Origin: Lytechinus variegatus
Taxonomy: Eukaryota > Echinodermata > Echinoidea > Temnopleuroida > Toxopneustidae
NCBI RefSeq assembly: GCF_018143015.1
Contig: NC_054755.1
Span: 14,328,778-14,392,777 of the forward strand
Direction: 5' to 3'
DNA length: 64,000 nt
Under the pieces are notes generated by a model, which was not told the DNA's origin, ran no database searches, and saw only the letters and a list, made by a program, of their open reading frames with translations. The position numbers were made by a program, and so were the translations under genes. Numbering within the stretch: position 1 is the stretch's first letter; each line of letters opens with the position of its first letter. This document shows positions 47,595 through 58,827 of this stretch, one piece after another.

Positions 47595-48721
47595 GGCGCT
47601 AATGCAGTTTCGCACCGGCCGATTACCAGCACACCTAATCACCAATACTTGTTACCAAATGTCATGACAAGTCTCTCAGTCACATTTCGATGTCAATACA
47701 TCCACCACTTTTCAAAATATTGTGATCGGGAATGGCTGTATTTCATCTTCGATCTCAACGTCGTTGATCGACATCGCTTCGCGGATCGCTTGGATTCACC
47801 GTGCACCGTAATGTTAATATGAACTGAAGTTAGCAACCAAATCATGCGAGAATGTGGCGAACAAACTGCCAGCATGCCGCATGCGAATCTATGCTCGCAT
47901 GATTTGGTTGCTAACTTCAGTTCATATCAACATTACATTGCACGGTGAATCCAAGTGATCTGCGAAGCGATGTCTACGCCGTGTCGCTACGCGGATCGCT
48001 TGGATTCACCGTGCGCCGTAATGTTGATATGAACGGAAGTTAGCAACCAAATCATGCGAACATAGATTCGCATGCGGCATGCTGTCAGTTTGTTCGCCAC
48101 ATTGTCGCATGATTTGGTTGCTAACTTCAGTTCATATCAACATTACGGTGCACTGTGAATCCAAGAGATATGAACGGAAGTTAGCAACCAAATCATGCGA
48201 ACATAGATTCGCATGCGGCATGCTGGCAGTTTGTTCGCCACATTCTCGCATGATTTGGTTGCTAACTTCAGTTCATATCAACATTACGGTGCACGGTGAA
48301 TCCAAGCGATCTGCGAAGCGATGTCTACGCCGTGTTGCTTCGCGGATCGCTTGGATTCACCGTGCACCGTAATGTTGATATGAACGGAAGTTAGCAACCA
48401 AATCATGCGAACATAGATTCGCATGCGGCATGCTGGCAGTTTGTTCGCCACATTCTCGCATGATTTGGTTGCTAACTTCAGTTCATATCAACATTACGGT
48501 ACACGGTGAATCCAAGCGATCTGTGAAGCGATGTCTACGCCGTGTCGATCAACGACGTTGAGATCGAAGCCGAAATACAGCCATTCCCGATCAAGATATT
48601 TTGAAAAGTGGTGGATATATTGACATCGAAATGTGACTGAGAGACTTGTCATGACATTTGGGAACAAATATTGGTGATGAGGTATGCTGGTAACCGGCTG
48701 GTGCGAAACTGCATTAGCGCC
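47595..48721. mobile_element. hAT-like foldback element with 8-bp target duplication and multiplied hairpins
   Basis: A 1127-bp element flanked by a perfect AAGTTTAA on both sides (47587-47594, 48722-48729). The terminal inverted repeats are GGCGCTAATGCAGTTTCGCA then CCGGC..., and their mirror, more than 150 bp long including CATTTCGATGTCAATA / ATTGACATCGAAATG. The interior holds three to four large palindromes of about 160-175 bp: arms GGATTCACCGTGCACCGTAA ... GTTAGCAACCAAATCATGCG around a GCATGCGGCATGC centre, separated by GATCTGCGAAGCGATGTCTA spacers. The 8-bp duplication and GC-rich ends fit hAT-type MITEs. There is no transposase. Confidence 0.93.
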
Positions 48722-49720
48722 AAGTTTAATTTCTTACTCTTGACTTAGACTTGGTCTTAGAGCCAAGGTACTTAATACATAATGTGTGGTGGGTATGTGC
48801 CGCAGTGGGGACCCCCTTTTTTACACTCAAATTTCCATTCCAAGGCATAGCATTTTGTATTATTGAGGTAACCGGAGGATTAGAGCAAGAAATCTAGCTT
48901 TTATTTATTGTTGATGTCTTTTAGGGGATATTTTTTACAATAAATATGCATTTTTCCCCACCTTTGCCACTCAGAGTATCTGAGCGAGTTCACCGACTTG
49001 AAGTTCGGGGAAGTGGAGCGGTAATGAAGAGGAGAAAAGCCTGCTCGAACATCACTTGAGGTAGGCTTGGCCTTGCTTATAAATGTAATTGTACATAGAC
49101 CCTATTCAGAAGAGATGTGTTTTTTCTAAAAAATAATCCCTGTCTGAAAATTGGTAGTGATGGACACTAACCAAAAGTGGCAAATCATATATTAATTTAC
49201 TATGATTAGAAATATCTCAAACCAAAATATCGCTTCCATCTTTTCCAAACACCTTTGAATTTTGCCGCCCGATTTTGAAGGTGTCCTTATAGCTACTACA
49301 CACTCGATTTATCATGCAATTTTTTTTTCTTGTTCCTCAGTTCTCAGTTTTTAAAGCATTTTCTATTGTTGGAAAAAATAAATGAAGGTGCATACACCTA
49401 AAAAACTGCATTTTTTGTTTTCTCTACAATTTGCAATTTTATGTACAAAATATTAATACTAAAGGAGTTGTTTGTCACACTACAGTCACGAAGATTGTGC
49501 ATTTGCCATTGAAATTGCATGTGCAATGAGTGGTGAGTACCTGAAGCTTTAGGACATGTATACCTCGATAGACTAAATAAATAATCATTTCAATTTCAGT
49601 GACATCATCTGGGACAGTTGGAACAACTCTACGCTCCACATTTAATTCAGTGTCAATCCTGATTTCATCAACATGGACTGAAGGAACAAAAGTCATGCAA
49701 ATATGCTGTTTTGTGTAGTG

Positions 49721-51627
49721 GTGAGTACAATTATCACTTTTGGAGGGGATTTTTTTACATGAACATGAGCTCCATGTTTGATTCAGTTTATTTGTTCCAA
49801 AGTTAAAATGAGAATGAAGGAAAGTTATGTAATCATTGACAGTGACTGATACTCCAACATTATTCCTGTAGATTAACTCTAAATCTCCTGGGGTATTTTG
49901 ATTCTTGGGGGCATTAGGGCCCCCCTTAAGATCTCAGCCACGGATTGCGCTATCACAATGAAAATTTGCATGATGGTAGAGAGTGACATTTCCAACGCAG
50001 TTGCATTGGTAAATTTCACCGAATTCTTTTATTTTTATTTTATAGGAATTAATTTTCTAATTTATTCATGAAACTTATGTATTTTATTCATGAAATCATA
50101 CTTTTTGCTCTGATTCACTAAATAAAGCTCACAGAATGCTATTTTTGGTGAAATATTCTTTATAGCATTCCTAACAATTGTGAATGAAAAAATCCTGATG
50201 CCAAGACCGATTTCTTATGTACTTTATCGCTTTTTTAATTTCTTATGTATTTTTTTTAAACAAGGCAAAATTACTAATGTTTAATTAGTAAAAGTAGAAA
50301 TAATGATTTCTGAATTTTTTGCTAAATACCCGGTACACTATTTGCATTGGATTTGTACATGAAAAATACACTTACATTTTGACGTGTAATGTCGTAACCG
50401 CGCACCCGGGTGTCACAAATTTGGTCTCATAATTTATGCGAGACTTAAAAGTAAAAAGTCAGTAAGCGGCGAGGTCAAAAAAATTTGCGCAGCAGATATC
50501 GCAAAAATTGTCGAGGGGGGGGGGCATTATGGCCCTCTCCCTCCCCTGGCAGAATTAGGGTTAATGAAAAATTTCAAAAGACTGTAGTTTAATAAATTTT
50601 TCTCTGAAATTATGCATAAAATGATGCAAAAGAAAGTGACATCTTAACAATGATAAGAGTATTGTTTGTTTTTGCAACTTAGACAATTTTTATGATGCGA
50701 AATAGACATCTAAACAATGATAAGAATAAGAGTATTGTTTGCTTTTGCAAAGACAATGACAATGATTTTATTGGACCATGTTACACTCTTTCGGGGATTA
50801 GGGACACTATCAAAACGACATTACACATCAATTATGCAATTTTACATATGTAACTAATTAAAAGATTAAATCCACATCTGGCGTAAAAGATTTTCATTGG
50901 ATGAATGAGATGAGACTGCTGCATTTTATTTACAGCCTTTCTCATTGGATGTTGCTTCACAAATGGGTGTGTCTTAGAGAGATAATAAAATGAAGATGAA
51001 ATTATCTCTCTAAGACACACCCATTTGTGTCTTAGAGTGATAATAAAATGAAGATGAAATTGTTCTTAGAAGAATATCAATTCAAAGGGATTTTAAGGGA
51101 TTCTTTTTTCAGAGATGAAATGGATCTCAAAATACTACCCCTGTTCCCTTCTATGAGTTTTTCTTTTAATTGAATATTGATTCAAATTGTCTTTATTGCA
51201 CTCTTGCGCTCCTTTTTTTATAGTGAAATATCTCTTCTGCAGTGTCCCCTCTTTCACATCTTATTAAGTGCCCCATTTATGCCCTCATTTATTTTTTTTT
51301 CTACTTCTAAATGTTTAGACTGGTAAACAAAGGTGAATGCAATTAGCACCCTTTCATTTTTACATATTTCATATAACAGAATATAAAAGTTTTCAGCTGA
51401 GCGATTGGAATAAAATAAACTGAATAAGCAAATGTCCTCCCTCACCTGATGTTGATATTCATATCAATGGATATTGATATCGATAGTGATAATGTAGATC
51501 ACTGACTTTTGGCAATATGCGATAAAAAGAATTGATAATTGAAACCATTAAGTTTTGCATGCAGATGAAATAGTTTGGCTATGTTTGTTATAAGTTTCTC
51601 AATACCCCCCCTTTTATTTTTTTACAG
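49721..51627. other. AT-rich DNA around a perfect hairpin
   Basis: Apart from the hairpin at 50961-51026 and poly-G at 50515, nothing is recognised. Confidence 0.35.
50961..51026. repeat. Perfect 26-bp inverted repeat with 14-base loop
   Basis: The arm AAATGGGTGTGTCTTAGAGA then GATAAT (50961-50986) is mirrored exactly at 51001-51026; the loop is AAAATGAAGATGAA. The loop and part of an arm are repeated directly just downstream (51027-51061), so the hairpin seems to arise from an inverted plus a direct local duplication. Confidence 0.9.
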
Positions 51628-52888
51628 GTGTCACAAGATAAAGTACTTCCTTGATGAGTTCAGAGATGGATGATCAATCAAACATAGAATATGGTTTCTA
51701 GCAACCCTGCAGGTATCCTTCATACGCCAATGAGAGTGCATAAAGCTTGCACATATTATAAACGGTATCTGTGCTATCCCAAATATATAACATTAGACCA
51801 ATTACATTGCCAAATTACAATGGAGCCTATCAAAGAAAAGGTAGACTCCAGCAAAACGTAATTTGAATATTAAAATAGAGAAAAACCAAAGAAGCACTGA
51901 TAATTTCATCAAAATCTGACTAAGATAAGAAGGTTGTGAAATTTTGAGTTTAAAAAAACATTAATATGCAAAACACAGGTCAAATGAGGATCAAAGACGT
52001 TCTTTTGTATTTTATCATATGAAACATAGAACAGATCCATTGTCTTTGGCAGAGAGTAATTGGTCTACCGGTAATCTTATACTTAGGGGGATAATAATTT
52101 AAGAGATGCTTTACATAGGAATAAGTAATTATGTAGTACAATACATTTTTCAGGAGCAACTTGGTCTGCTCATCATTAGAGTGCAGTGGGCTGATTCATA
52201 AATCTGTTAGTAAGTTAAGATTGATTTTAAGAACGACTAGTGAACCTTTCCTTTGTGCTAATTGATTATTAACCCTAAATAGACTGGGCTATTTCAACAC
52301 CTAAGAAGACTGGGGGGGGGCCTGAATCAGCCCCCCCCCTTATGATCTCGGTCGTCCATCGCTCGATCGCGACGGAAATTGGCACGCGCGTTACCCATGG
52401 CATTATCTACAAAATTTCAATATATATAATTCTGTGAAAAATCTCATTGCTCATTAATTTGCCAATATATGCGTAAAATCATAAGTTTGCTCTAATTAAT
52501 AAAATAATGCCCCTAAAATGCTACTTTTTGTTTCACATAATCTAGATAGGCATCTGATCAAATTTATTTTTTAAAAATTTCAACATCACATTTATTTTCT
52601 TAAGCATTCTATTGTTTTCTAAATTTCTTATGTATTTCTCTGTTTTTCGACTTTTTGTTTTTTATTGTTTTTTTCAATGGAAATTGTCAGGGACTTCATT
52701 TTGACCATAAAAAAGATAAATTTAATTGATTTTAAGCAGTAAATGGAAAAATGATACAATTTATGAATTTTGACTAAAAACACTATTTGCATTGGATTTG
52801 TACACAAATTCACGTTTTTGAGTTATTTTGGGTCTGCATGCACTTGCAAAATGATGGGTCGTTCGCACTGATCCTTATTGTTACATAC

Positions 52889-53520
52889 TTTAAAGGAGAA
52901 GTCCACGCCAACAAAAAGTTGATTTCACTTAAAGGAGAATGAAACCATTGGAACAAGATAGCTTGTGTGAAAACAGAAAAATCAAAGAAACAGATCAACA
53001 AAAGTTTGAGAAAAATCGGACAAATAATGAGAAAGTTATGAGCATTTGAGTATTGCGATCACTAATGCTATGGAGATAGCAAATTGGCAATGCGACAAAG
53101 ATGTGTGATGTCACTTGTGAACAACTCTAGATATATTTCACTTGAATTGCCTCTTTTATCACATCTATCCATAGATCATGTGTTCTTTCTACATGAGGGC
53201 ATGTAATACATATTTTTTAAGAATACATCATGGATAAAGTTTGTATCATCATAAGAAAAAGCAAAAAGAGACATTTTGAGGGTATTTTATAGTCCACCAA
53301 AGGGAAAGTTGTCCATCAGTGACATCACACATCCTTGTCGCATTGCCAATGGGAGGATCTCCATAGCATTAGTGATTGCAATATTTAAATGCTCATAACT
53401 TTCTCATTATTTGTCCGATTTTTCTCAAACTTTCTTTATTCTTATTCTTTGATTTTTCTGTTTCTACACAAGCCTATTTGTTCCAAAGGTTATATTCCCC
53501 TTTAAAAGAGAAAATTTATT
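52889..53520. mobile_element. Family A MITE tip carrying a family D MITE
   Basis: 52889-52928 is the left 40 bp of a family A-like element (TTAAAGGAGAAGTCCACGCC ... AAAAAGTTGATTTCAC). It breaks at TTAA, where a family D element starts, and resumes after 53505 as AAGAGAAAATTT, which fits the family A continuation. Confidence 0.7.
52929..53505. mobile_element. TTAA-flanked MITE, family D, full length
   Basis: A 577-bp element with ends TTAAAGGAGAATGAAACCAT and AAAGGTTATATTCCCCTTTAA minus its first base. Long inverted subterminal blocks include GAGAAAAATCGGACAAATAA / TTATTTGTCCGATTTTTCTC and ATGAGAAAGTTATGAGCATT / AATGCTCATAACTTTCTCAT. There is no coding sequence. The target TTAA is visible on both sides. 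Confidence 0.9.
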
Positions 53521-54010
53521 TTATGTGGTATTTGATTTACTCATTTTGGTTAAATTTTTGATACTTGTAAGCAATTATTTCTTATATTTATCAGCATTAT
53601 ATTCACGCAGTACAACTCATGCTACACAATATCGAGAAATATTTTAACTGGGTAAGGCTCTGGTGTCAGGAATTTCACTCATGTATGCAAGTGAAGTATT
53701 CACCTTAAACTTGGGTGTTTTTCATTATTATGTATATATGGAAAACTGCTGTTACCAAGGTGAAACTTTTAAGCGACAATCACAAACCATACTTAGTTAA
53801 AATGAATACATGTTGCTTACATCCAAATAAATATGAGCTCCCATTTGAGTATCGCTGCAAATCTGGTATTATTTTCACAGACATATTGTTCAGGGTAAGC
53901 CATTTCTTGTTTAAAATAAGGTACTTGGAAGCCATATTTCTTGGACATCAGTATTGTATTTACCTTAATATCTCAGACTCTACATGGGTTTATCAGTCTA
54001 ACACTATCAT
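53521..54010. other. AT-rich DNA, nothing recognised
   Basis: A 99-codon frame at 53715-54014 shows no family resemblance and runs into the word array. It is not called. Confidence 0.35.
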
Positions 54011-54312
54011 TTGATTTACCATCAGTTCGTCCACCCACCATTTTTTCTGAATAACCAATTGGTTTAATTTCCATACCATTTGGTCTAATTGGACTTAGTG
54101 TAATAAGTGTTAATCGGACAAAATGAAGGAAAAGAAAATTGGTATTAGATCAACTGGTTATGAGATGAAATGGTCATAGACAAGCTGGTGATTAGAAGAT
54201 TATTGGACCAAATGGTTGTTAGATATTTCGTTGATGGACCAATTGTCATTTGACTAAATGAGGTAGGCCATGATCACAGTGGACGAGTTGGCAATAGATG
54301 AATAGGCAATTT
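54011..54312. repeat. ACCAATTGGT / ACCAAATGGT word array
   Basis: Short phrases repeat in both orientations with variable spacing: ACCAATTGGTTTAATTTCC, ACCATTTGGTCTAATTGG, ACCAAATGGTTGTTAGATA, GGACCAATTGTCATTTGAC and GACGAGTTGGCAATAGATG. It is a relative of the short stretch at 38100-38215. No reading frame. Confidence 0.75.
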
Positions 54313-54799
54313 ATCCAAATTGTATCTCTGTATTTGTTAACAGACATTGTAACTGGTTTCATAGTTCTTTGACCAGACACGGAATGGGGGGGGGGGGTGC
54401 CAATTCTGAAAGCCAAATTACCTTTTTTTAGCTTGTCAAACTTTTGGGAAAGCAATCCGCACCCTGTAAGAGTAAAATCCAACTTGTATGTTGTATTTAC
54501 AAGAATACACCACACACTGTATTCTTAAAGGAAAAAAAGTTTTGTTACGCGATTTCTTGAATTTATTAATAAAATATTTGTAACTGAGTTCATAATTGAA
54601 ATGTGTATTTGATTTATCGTTTAATGTGTGTGACTGTGTGTATGGGTGTTTGTGTTTTGTCTGTTCTTGACAAGTCTTGGACCTACAGTCAATCTTGCAA
54701 TCGTAAAAATATTGGAACTGATTAACCCATGATTTGATTTCTTTAATATTTTGAACTAAGCTAGGTTAACTGTACGTTCGAGTTGTGTTTTCATGTACA
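54313..54799. other. AT-rich DNA, nothing recognised
   Basis: A poly-G run lies at 54386. No gene seen. Confidence 0.3.
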
Positions 54800-55332
54800 A
54801 TTTCATATGTAAATCATTATCACGTCAAAATAAGTCAAAATTCCGTCATTATGACATCGTAGTCGACTATTAAAGACCTTAAAATCATGTCCAGATGACG
54901 TCTAATACTGGTCATAAATATGTTATAAAGTGACTATTAATTACGTCATAATCACGACATAAAAATGTCATAAGTGACCATTAATGACATAATAATCACG
55001 TCAATATACGACGTCATTCTGACGTATAATACTGGTAATGAATACGTTATAAAGACGTCATAAAGACGTTGTAAGTAACCATTAATGACGTAATAATCAA
55101 GTCATAAAGACGTGTAATACTGGTCAGGAATATGGCATAAAAACGTCATAAAGACGTCGTATTCGACTTATTAAGACGTCATAATCACGTCATTTTACGA
55201 CGTTGATATGACGACGTGCGTTGGTGCAAATTCTTGACTTTAAGACGTCTTTTTACGACGTCAAAACGACGTGATACTCGTCGTAAAATAACGTCAATAT
55301 GACGTCTTTTTACCCAGTTTTTGCTATCAGGG
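54800..55332. mobile_element. TGACGTCA array, right arm with TGCTATCAGGG end
   Basis: A dense run of GACGTCAT, ACGTCATAATCACGTCA and AAAGACGTCATAAAGACGT words ends in TGCTATCAGGG (55322-55332), the exact inverse of the start of the array at 45408. Its reverse complement contains TGACGTGATTATTACGTCAT, matching TGACGTGATTATGACGTCAT of the left array. So the two arrays are in inverted orientation. Confidence 0.85.
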
Positions 55333-55689
55333 GTAGTGGGAAAGAAAAAGTTATTGTTCATAATAATGTCATATCATAATGATTATATTATGTTACATTG
55401 CATAAGAAACATTTTTTCATACTTTATGAAACATAATTTACTCAGGGCCTATGTCTTCATTGTTCTTGATGCTTGCGTTGTCTGTTTAACGAGATCTATA
55501 ATCCTGCTGTACTAAAACCTGTTTTCAAGTCAATGTACACCAAAGATATCTCCTCGCACTTCGAGTTGATTGTTTTATGTAGCGACTTAGGCTTCTTTTT
55601 CATGACTAGTTGATGAAGTGATTGGCCCATTTTAAGGTCTTACTTTTCCCGTCCGTGCTTACGTTCGCATTAGTGGATTGGTAAGATAT
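55333..55689. other. Intergenic DNA, nothing recognised
   Basis: No supported features. Confidence 0.3.
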
Positions 55690-56360
55690 GTTTGCTCTTT
55701 ATGAATTCCTAAAATAAGTCTTTAAATTGTCCCCTTTTCTGATCTGAAAAAAAATTCAGCTCGCCCTTCGCGCTCGCATCATTTGGTCAGTGAAATAGCA
55801 ATGGTCTAAGTGCTTTCCTACAAACAAGCCTTAGAATGTCCTAATCACATCTGAATGTCCAAATTTTAAGCTCGCGCTACGCGCTCGAAATATTTGACTA
55901 GTTAGATGCGTATGATAATCATGATTACAATGGCTACAAAAAGTGCTTCATGTGTTTAGATGTAATTCTAACAAAATGAGCATGCGCTTCGCACTTGCAT
56001 TATAGATGACGATGGTGAGATATGTATACTCTTAATGGATTCCTTAAATATAGTCCATAAAATGTCCTTGTTTCAGGTCAATATACACAAAAATTTCAGC
56101 TCGTGCTTTGCACTCGCATTGTTTGTTTTGCGAGATAAGTACGTCATGATTACAAAACTTTGCTTAAAATGTCACTTTTTAGGTCTGAACATTAAAAAAA
56201 TTCAGCTGGCGCTGCGCACTCGCATTATTTGATCATTGAGATACATATTCGTGAAATGGCACTGTCCTTCTCATGTTTCTAGTAGATCAGGATACCTGGC
56301 AACTGAGCGCGCTCACTAAGTGACTAAAAAATTTTGCTGGTGCCCCCCCCCCCCCATGCC
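55690..56360. mobile_element. Poly-G element with five GCGCTTCGCGC blocks
   Basis: Five tandem blocks of about 105-120 bp each carry a variant of CAGCTCGCGCTTCGCGCTCGCAT (written here as CAGCTCGC, GCTTCGCGC, TCGCAT), at about 55758, 55868, 55977, 56096 and 56202. They are followed by a C-run (56343-56356). The same block in reverse occurs at 39471-39830, and shorter echoes at 37401, 57550 and 62975. It is a decayed, structured transposon; the family is unknown. Confidence 0.65.
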
Positions 56361-57947
56361 ATGACCCACGGGACGCCATTGTATGGAAATATGCTGAAAG
56401 TTTCGATGCTACATTTAAAAATTAGCAATCAATATCAGTTATAACATGTGTCAGGTTGACCAAAAAAAATACTTTTTTGTAATACACATAAAGCTTTGCT
56501 GCAACAGATTTTATCCTTTGAAAGAAAAGTAATCAAACTCGGTATGCTTGTGCTTCTTTTTGTATCACACATACTTTTTTTGTAAATATACTGCTGTTTG
56601 ATTGCAAAATAATCACAATAAGTGTACACCCTAAATGATATTTAAACAAACATGTGATTTTCAATCCTTGGCCTGAAAATAACAAAATATTTTTCTTTAG
56701 AGAATTTAAATCTCCGAGTCATGTAATTCTTCCAAATAAACTGATCCTCATTTCATCATAAGAGCTTTGAATATGAACACCATATACACCCGATAAGCAG
56801 ACACAGCAGAAAAGTCATCATCTTCATGATATTGGTATTTTCTATAAATTCTATTTTGACTGGATTTATTCATGGAATGGTTGTTCAGAATAATTTTAGT
56901 AGTGGAATGTATGATCTTAGAATTGATATCAGTAAAAAGGATAATATTTTTGGTATGTGCGCTCTGTTTAAAAAAAATTGTTTATTCTTTTTAAATCTGA
57001 TTTAAATTTTAAAAATATGATCTAAATCAAATAAATCCGATTTTGATTTATTTAGAAAAAAAATCGCCAACCCTTTCCACCATTTTATCCATGAAAAAAA
57101 CTATAAGAACATATTTTCAAAATGTTTACAACCGTATATATGCACATTTTGCACCTCTGGATTTATAAGTAATGTAAAAAAGTGTGTTTTGTATTTTTGT
57201 TCTCAAATGGAGCCTAGACTTAATATGCGCTAAGATGGGTCTATGAACCAATGAGGTTCAGCAATTCCCATGAGCATTTAATCGTCGTTTTTAACTGATA
57301 TAGAAAATCGAACAGATAATTGTTTTGGTCTTCCATTAACTTTCATATCAGTTATAAGGATGAACATCTATTTTTATTTGAATGATGCAGATAACTTCCT
57401 TTAATCAATTTTAAGGCTTTTCATCCATTTAACGAGGCTGAAGATGATCCAATTGCATGTATTGTGTTTTTTTTAGTGGTGTAATGAGCCAAACATTTTG
57501 AGGGGGCCAGAATTGGCGTACTGAACAAATTTCCTTTTTTCAAGGTGCAAGCGAGCGATCTAAAATTTCGGCATTTTAATATGATTTTTTTTTAAATCAT
57601 ATTATTTGATAGATTTTGGCACAAAATATTCTGGTATCATGTTCATACTCCTCTATTTCCATTTTTTTCTTCTTGTTCTTGAAATATTGGGTGGGGGGTC
57701 CAGCGTCCCCTGTCTGTACGCCACTGGACCAAGACCCTCCCCGTTAACTGGAATTTATTAGCCTCTTCCACATACTACATGTAGTACTCAATGGGCGTCA
57801 TCTTCAAACAAAGAATATCGTTGCTTTAAAGCCTACACCGGTACGTTACTATATTTTTTTGTTATTTCTGAAGTACAACAAGTTTGTTGATGGTTAATGA
57901 ATATTCTTTAACATTGTTTTTAATATCCTACAGTCAACCGTCAGGTA
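56361..57947. other. AT-rich DNA with two transposon relics
   Basis: 56985-57085 has GATTTAAAT-type words ending AAAATCGCCAACCCT, an inverted hAT-like end matching 7342. 57475-57725 has AGTGGTGTAATGAGCC ... TGTCTGTACGCCACTGG, a G-rich relic with TIR-like ends. Nothing coding was seen before 57948. Confidence 0.45.
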
Positions 57948-58752
57948 TCATATGTTTTCTTTGATGTATGCGACGATTTCCTTGCGCATTTTTTCACCGA
58001 TTGTGAAATTAATATTGGCGCCACTCAGCCACAGTATACCATGAAATGCTTCTTCATAATGGGACCATTTGACAGACACACCAGCCTCATGCAGGCGAGT
58101 CTTGTAAAAGATACCGTCATCTCGAAGCGAGTCAAAACCACAGGTGATGATGAAAGCAGGGGGAAGTCCCGTAAGATCGCTCCTCATCAACGGCGCTATT
58201 CGAGGATCAAGTAGGATCGGTGATATACGCTTAAAAAGGGCTGCATTGCCTGTTTCAGGATCATTCCTCGTCTTGTAATACCTTGGATCACGGAATTCCG
58301 CTGGGATCTTGTTGTGATCGAGGTACTTGTATTCAACTGTTGTTTTCTTGAAATCAGAAGATATATGGTTGTTGTTGGCTACATGTTTCATGAATTCTGG
58401 GTCGATCTTACCTACTGTAACTAAACTCGCGAGAGTGACGCCAAAATGTAACGGAATAACTCCTGATGAGCCGAAATCAGCCCTATATTTCTGATATGAT
58501 GGGGTGTTCAGATCAATCTTCTGTGTTGAGGGATAGATAAGGACTTGAAGCTTAAGGTCTGGTAGGGAAGGATCATCGTGGATACCAATGGATACAGACG
58601 CAGAGAGCTGACCACCAGCACTGTCACCACCGATGGCAATGCGACGCTCGTCGACGCCAAACTCCTTCTCAGCATGTTGTATGAAATAACGTGTGGCTGT
58701 TAAGCAGTCTTCATAACCTGATGGGAATGGATGATCTGGAGCAAGACGATAA
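57948..58752 (-). CDS. AADAC: Arylacetamide deacetylase-like hydrolase, last exon
   Basis: Terminal exon of a hormone-sensitive-lipase-family carboxylesterase. Family members are ER-membrane enzymes that deacetylate lipid and drug esters. It starts after an acceptor (ctctgcacag) and encodes 267 residues to TGA (57948-57950). Numbering from its first Tyr: YRLAPDHPFP at 1-10; GGDSAGG at 41-47 with nucleophile Ser44; acid Asp207 in CGFDSLRDDG; His237 in EEAFHGI. The Asp-His spacing of 30 equals that in human AADAC as I recall it. Residues 80-160 form the lid-side insertion. The C-terminus (VAYIKENI) aligns with the family end, so the exon looks complete. The closest paralogue (AADAC, AADACL or NCEH1) cannot be fixed by eye. 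Confidence 0.93.
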
Positions 58753-58827
58753 CTGTGCAGAGGCAGAAAACAAAAGAAATCATTGAAAGTAAGACTTGGA
58801 AAGCACAAAATACACTGCATGCAGTTA

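Larger units (their letters stand above)
48975..51712 (+). ncRNA. Chain of splice-bounded segments, possible non-coding transcript
   Basis: Four segments have good + strand acceptor and donor: 48975-49060 (ccactcag / TTGAGgtaggc), 49486-49532 (cacactacag / GAGTGgtgagt), 49600-49720 (caatttcag / TAGTGgtgagt) and 51628-51712 (tttttttacag / CTGCAGgtatcc). Joined, they give no long frame; the best is about 50 codons ending in TAG within the third. The - strand of the third segment also has an open, charged frame, so direction is not certain. No family is recognised. The sites are seen; transcription is inference. Confidence 0.25.

Noticed and set aside
48079-48372. 97-codon frame with repeated VHINITVHxESKR
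   Set aside because: The repeats are the hairpin units of the hAT-like foldback element, not a protein.
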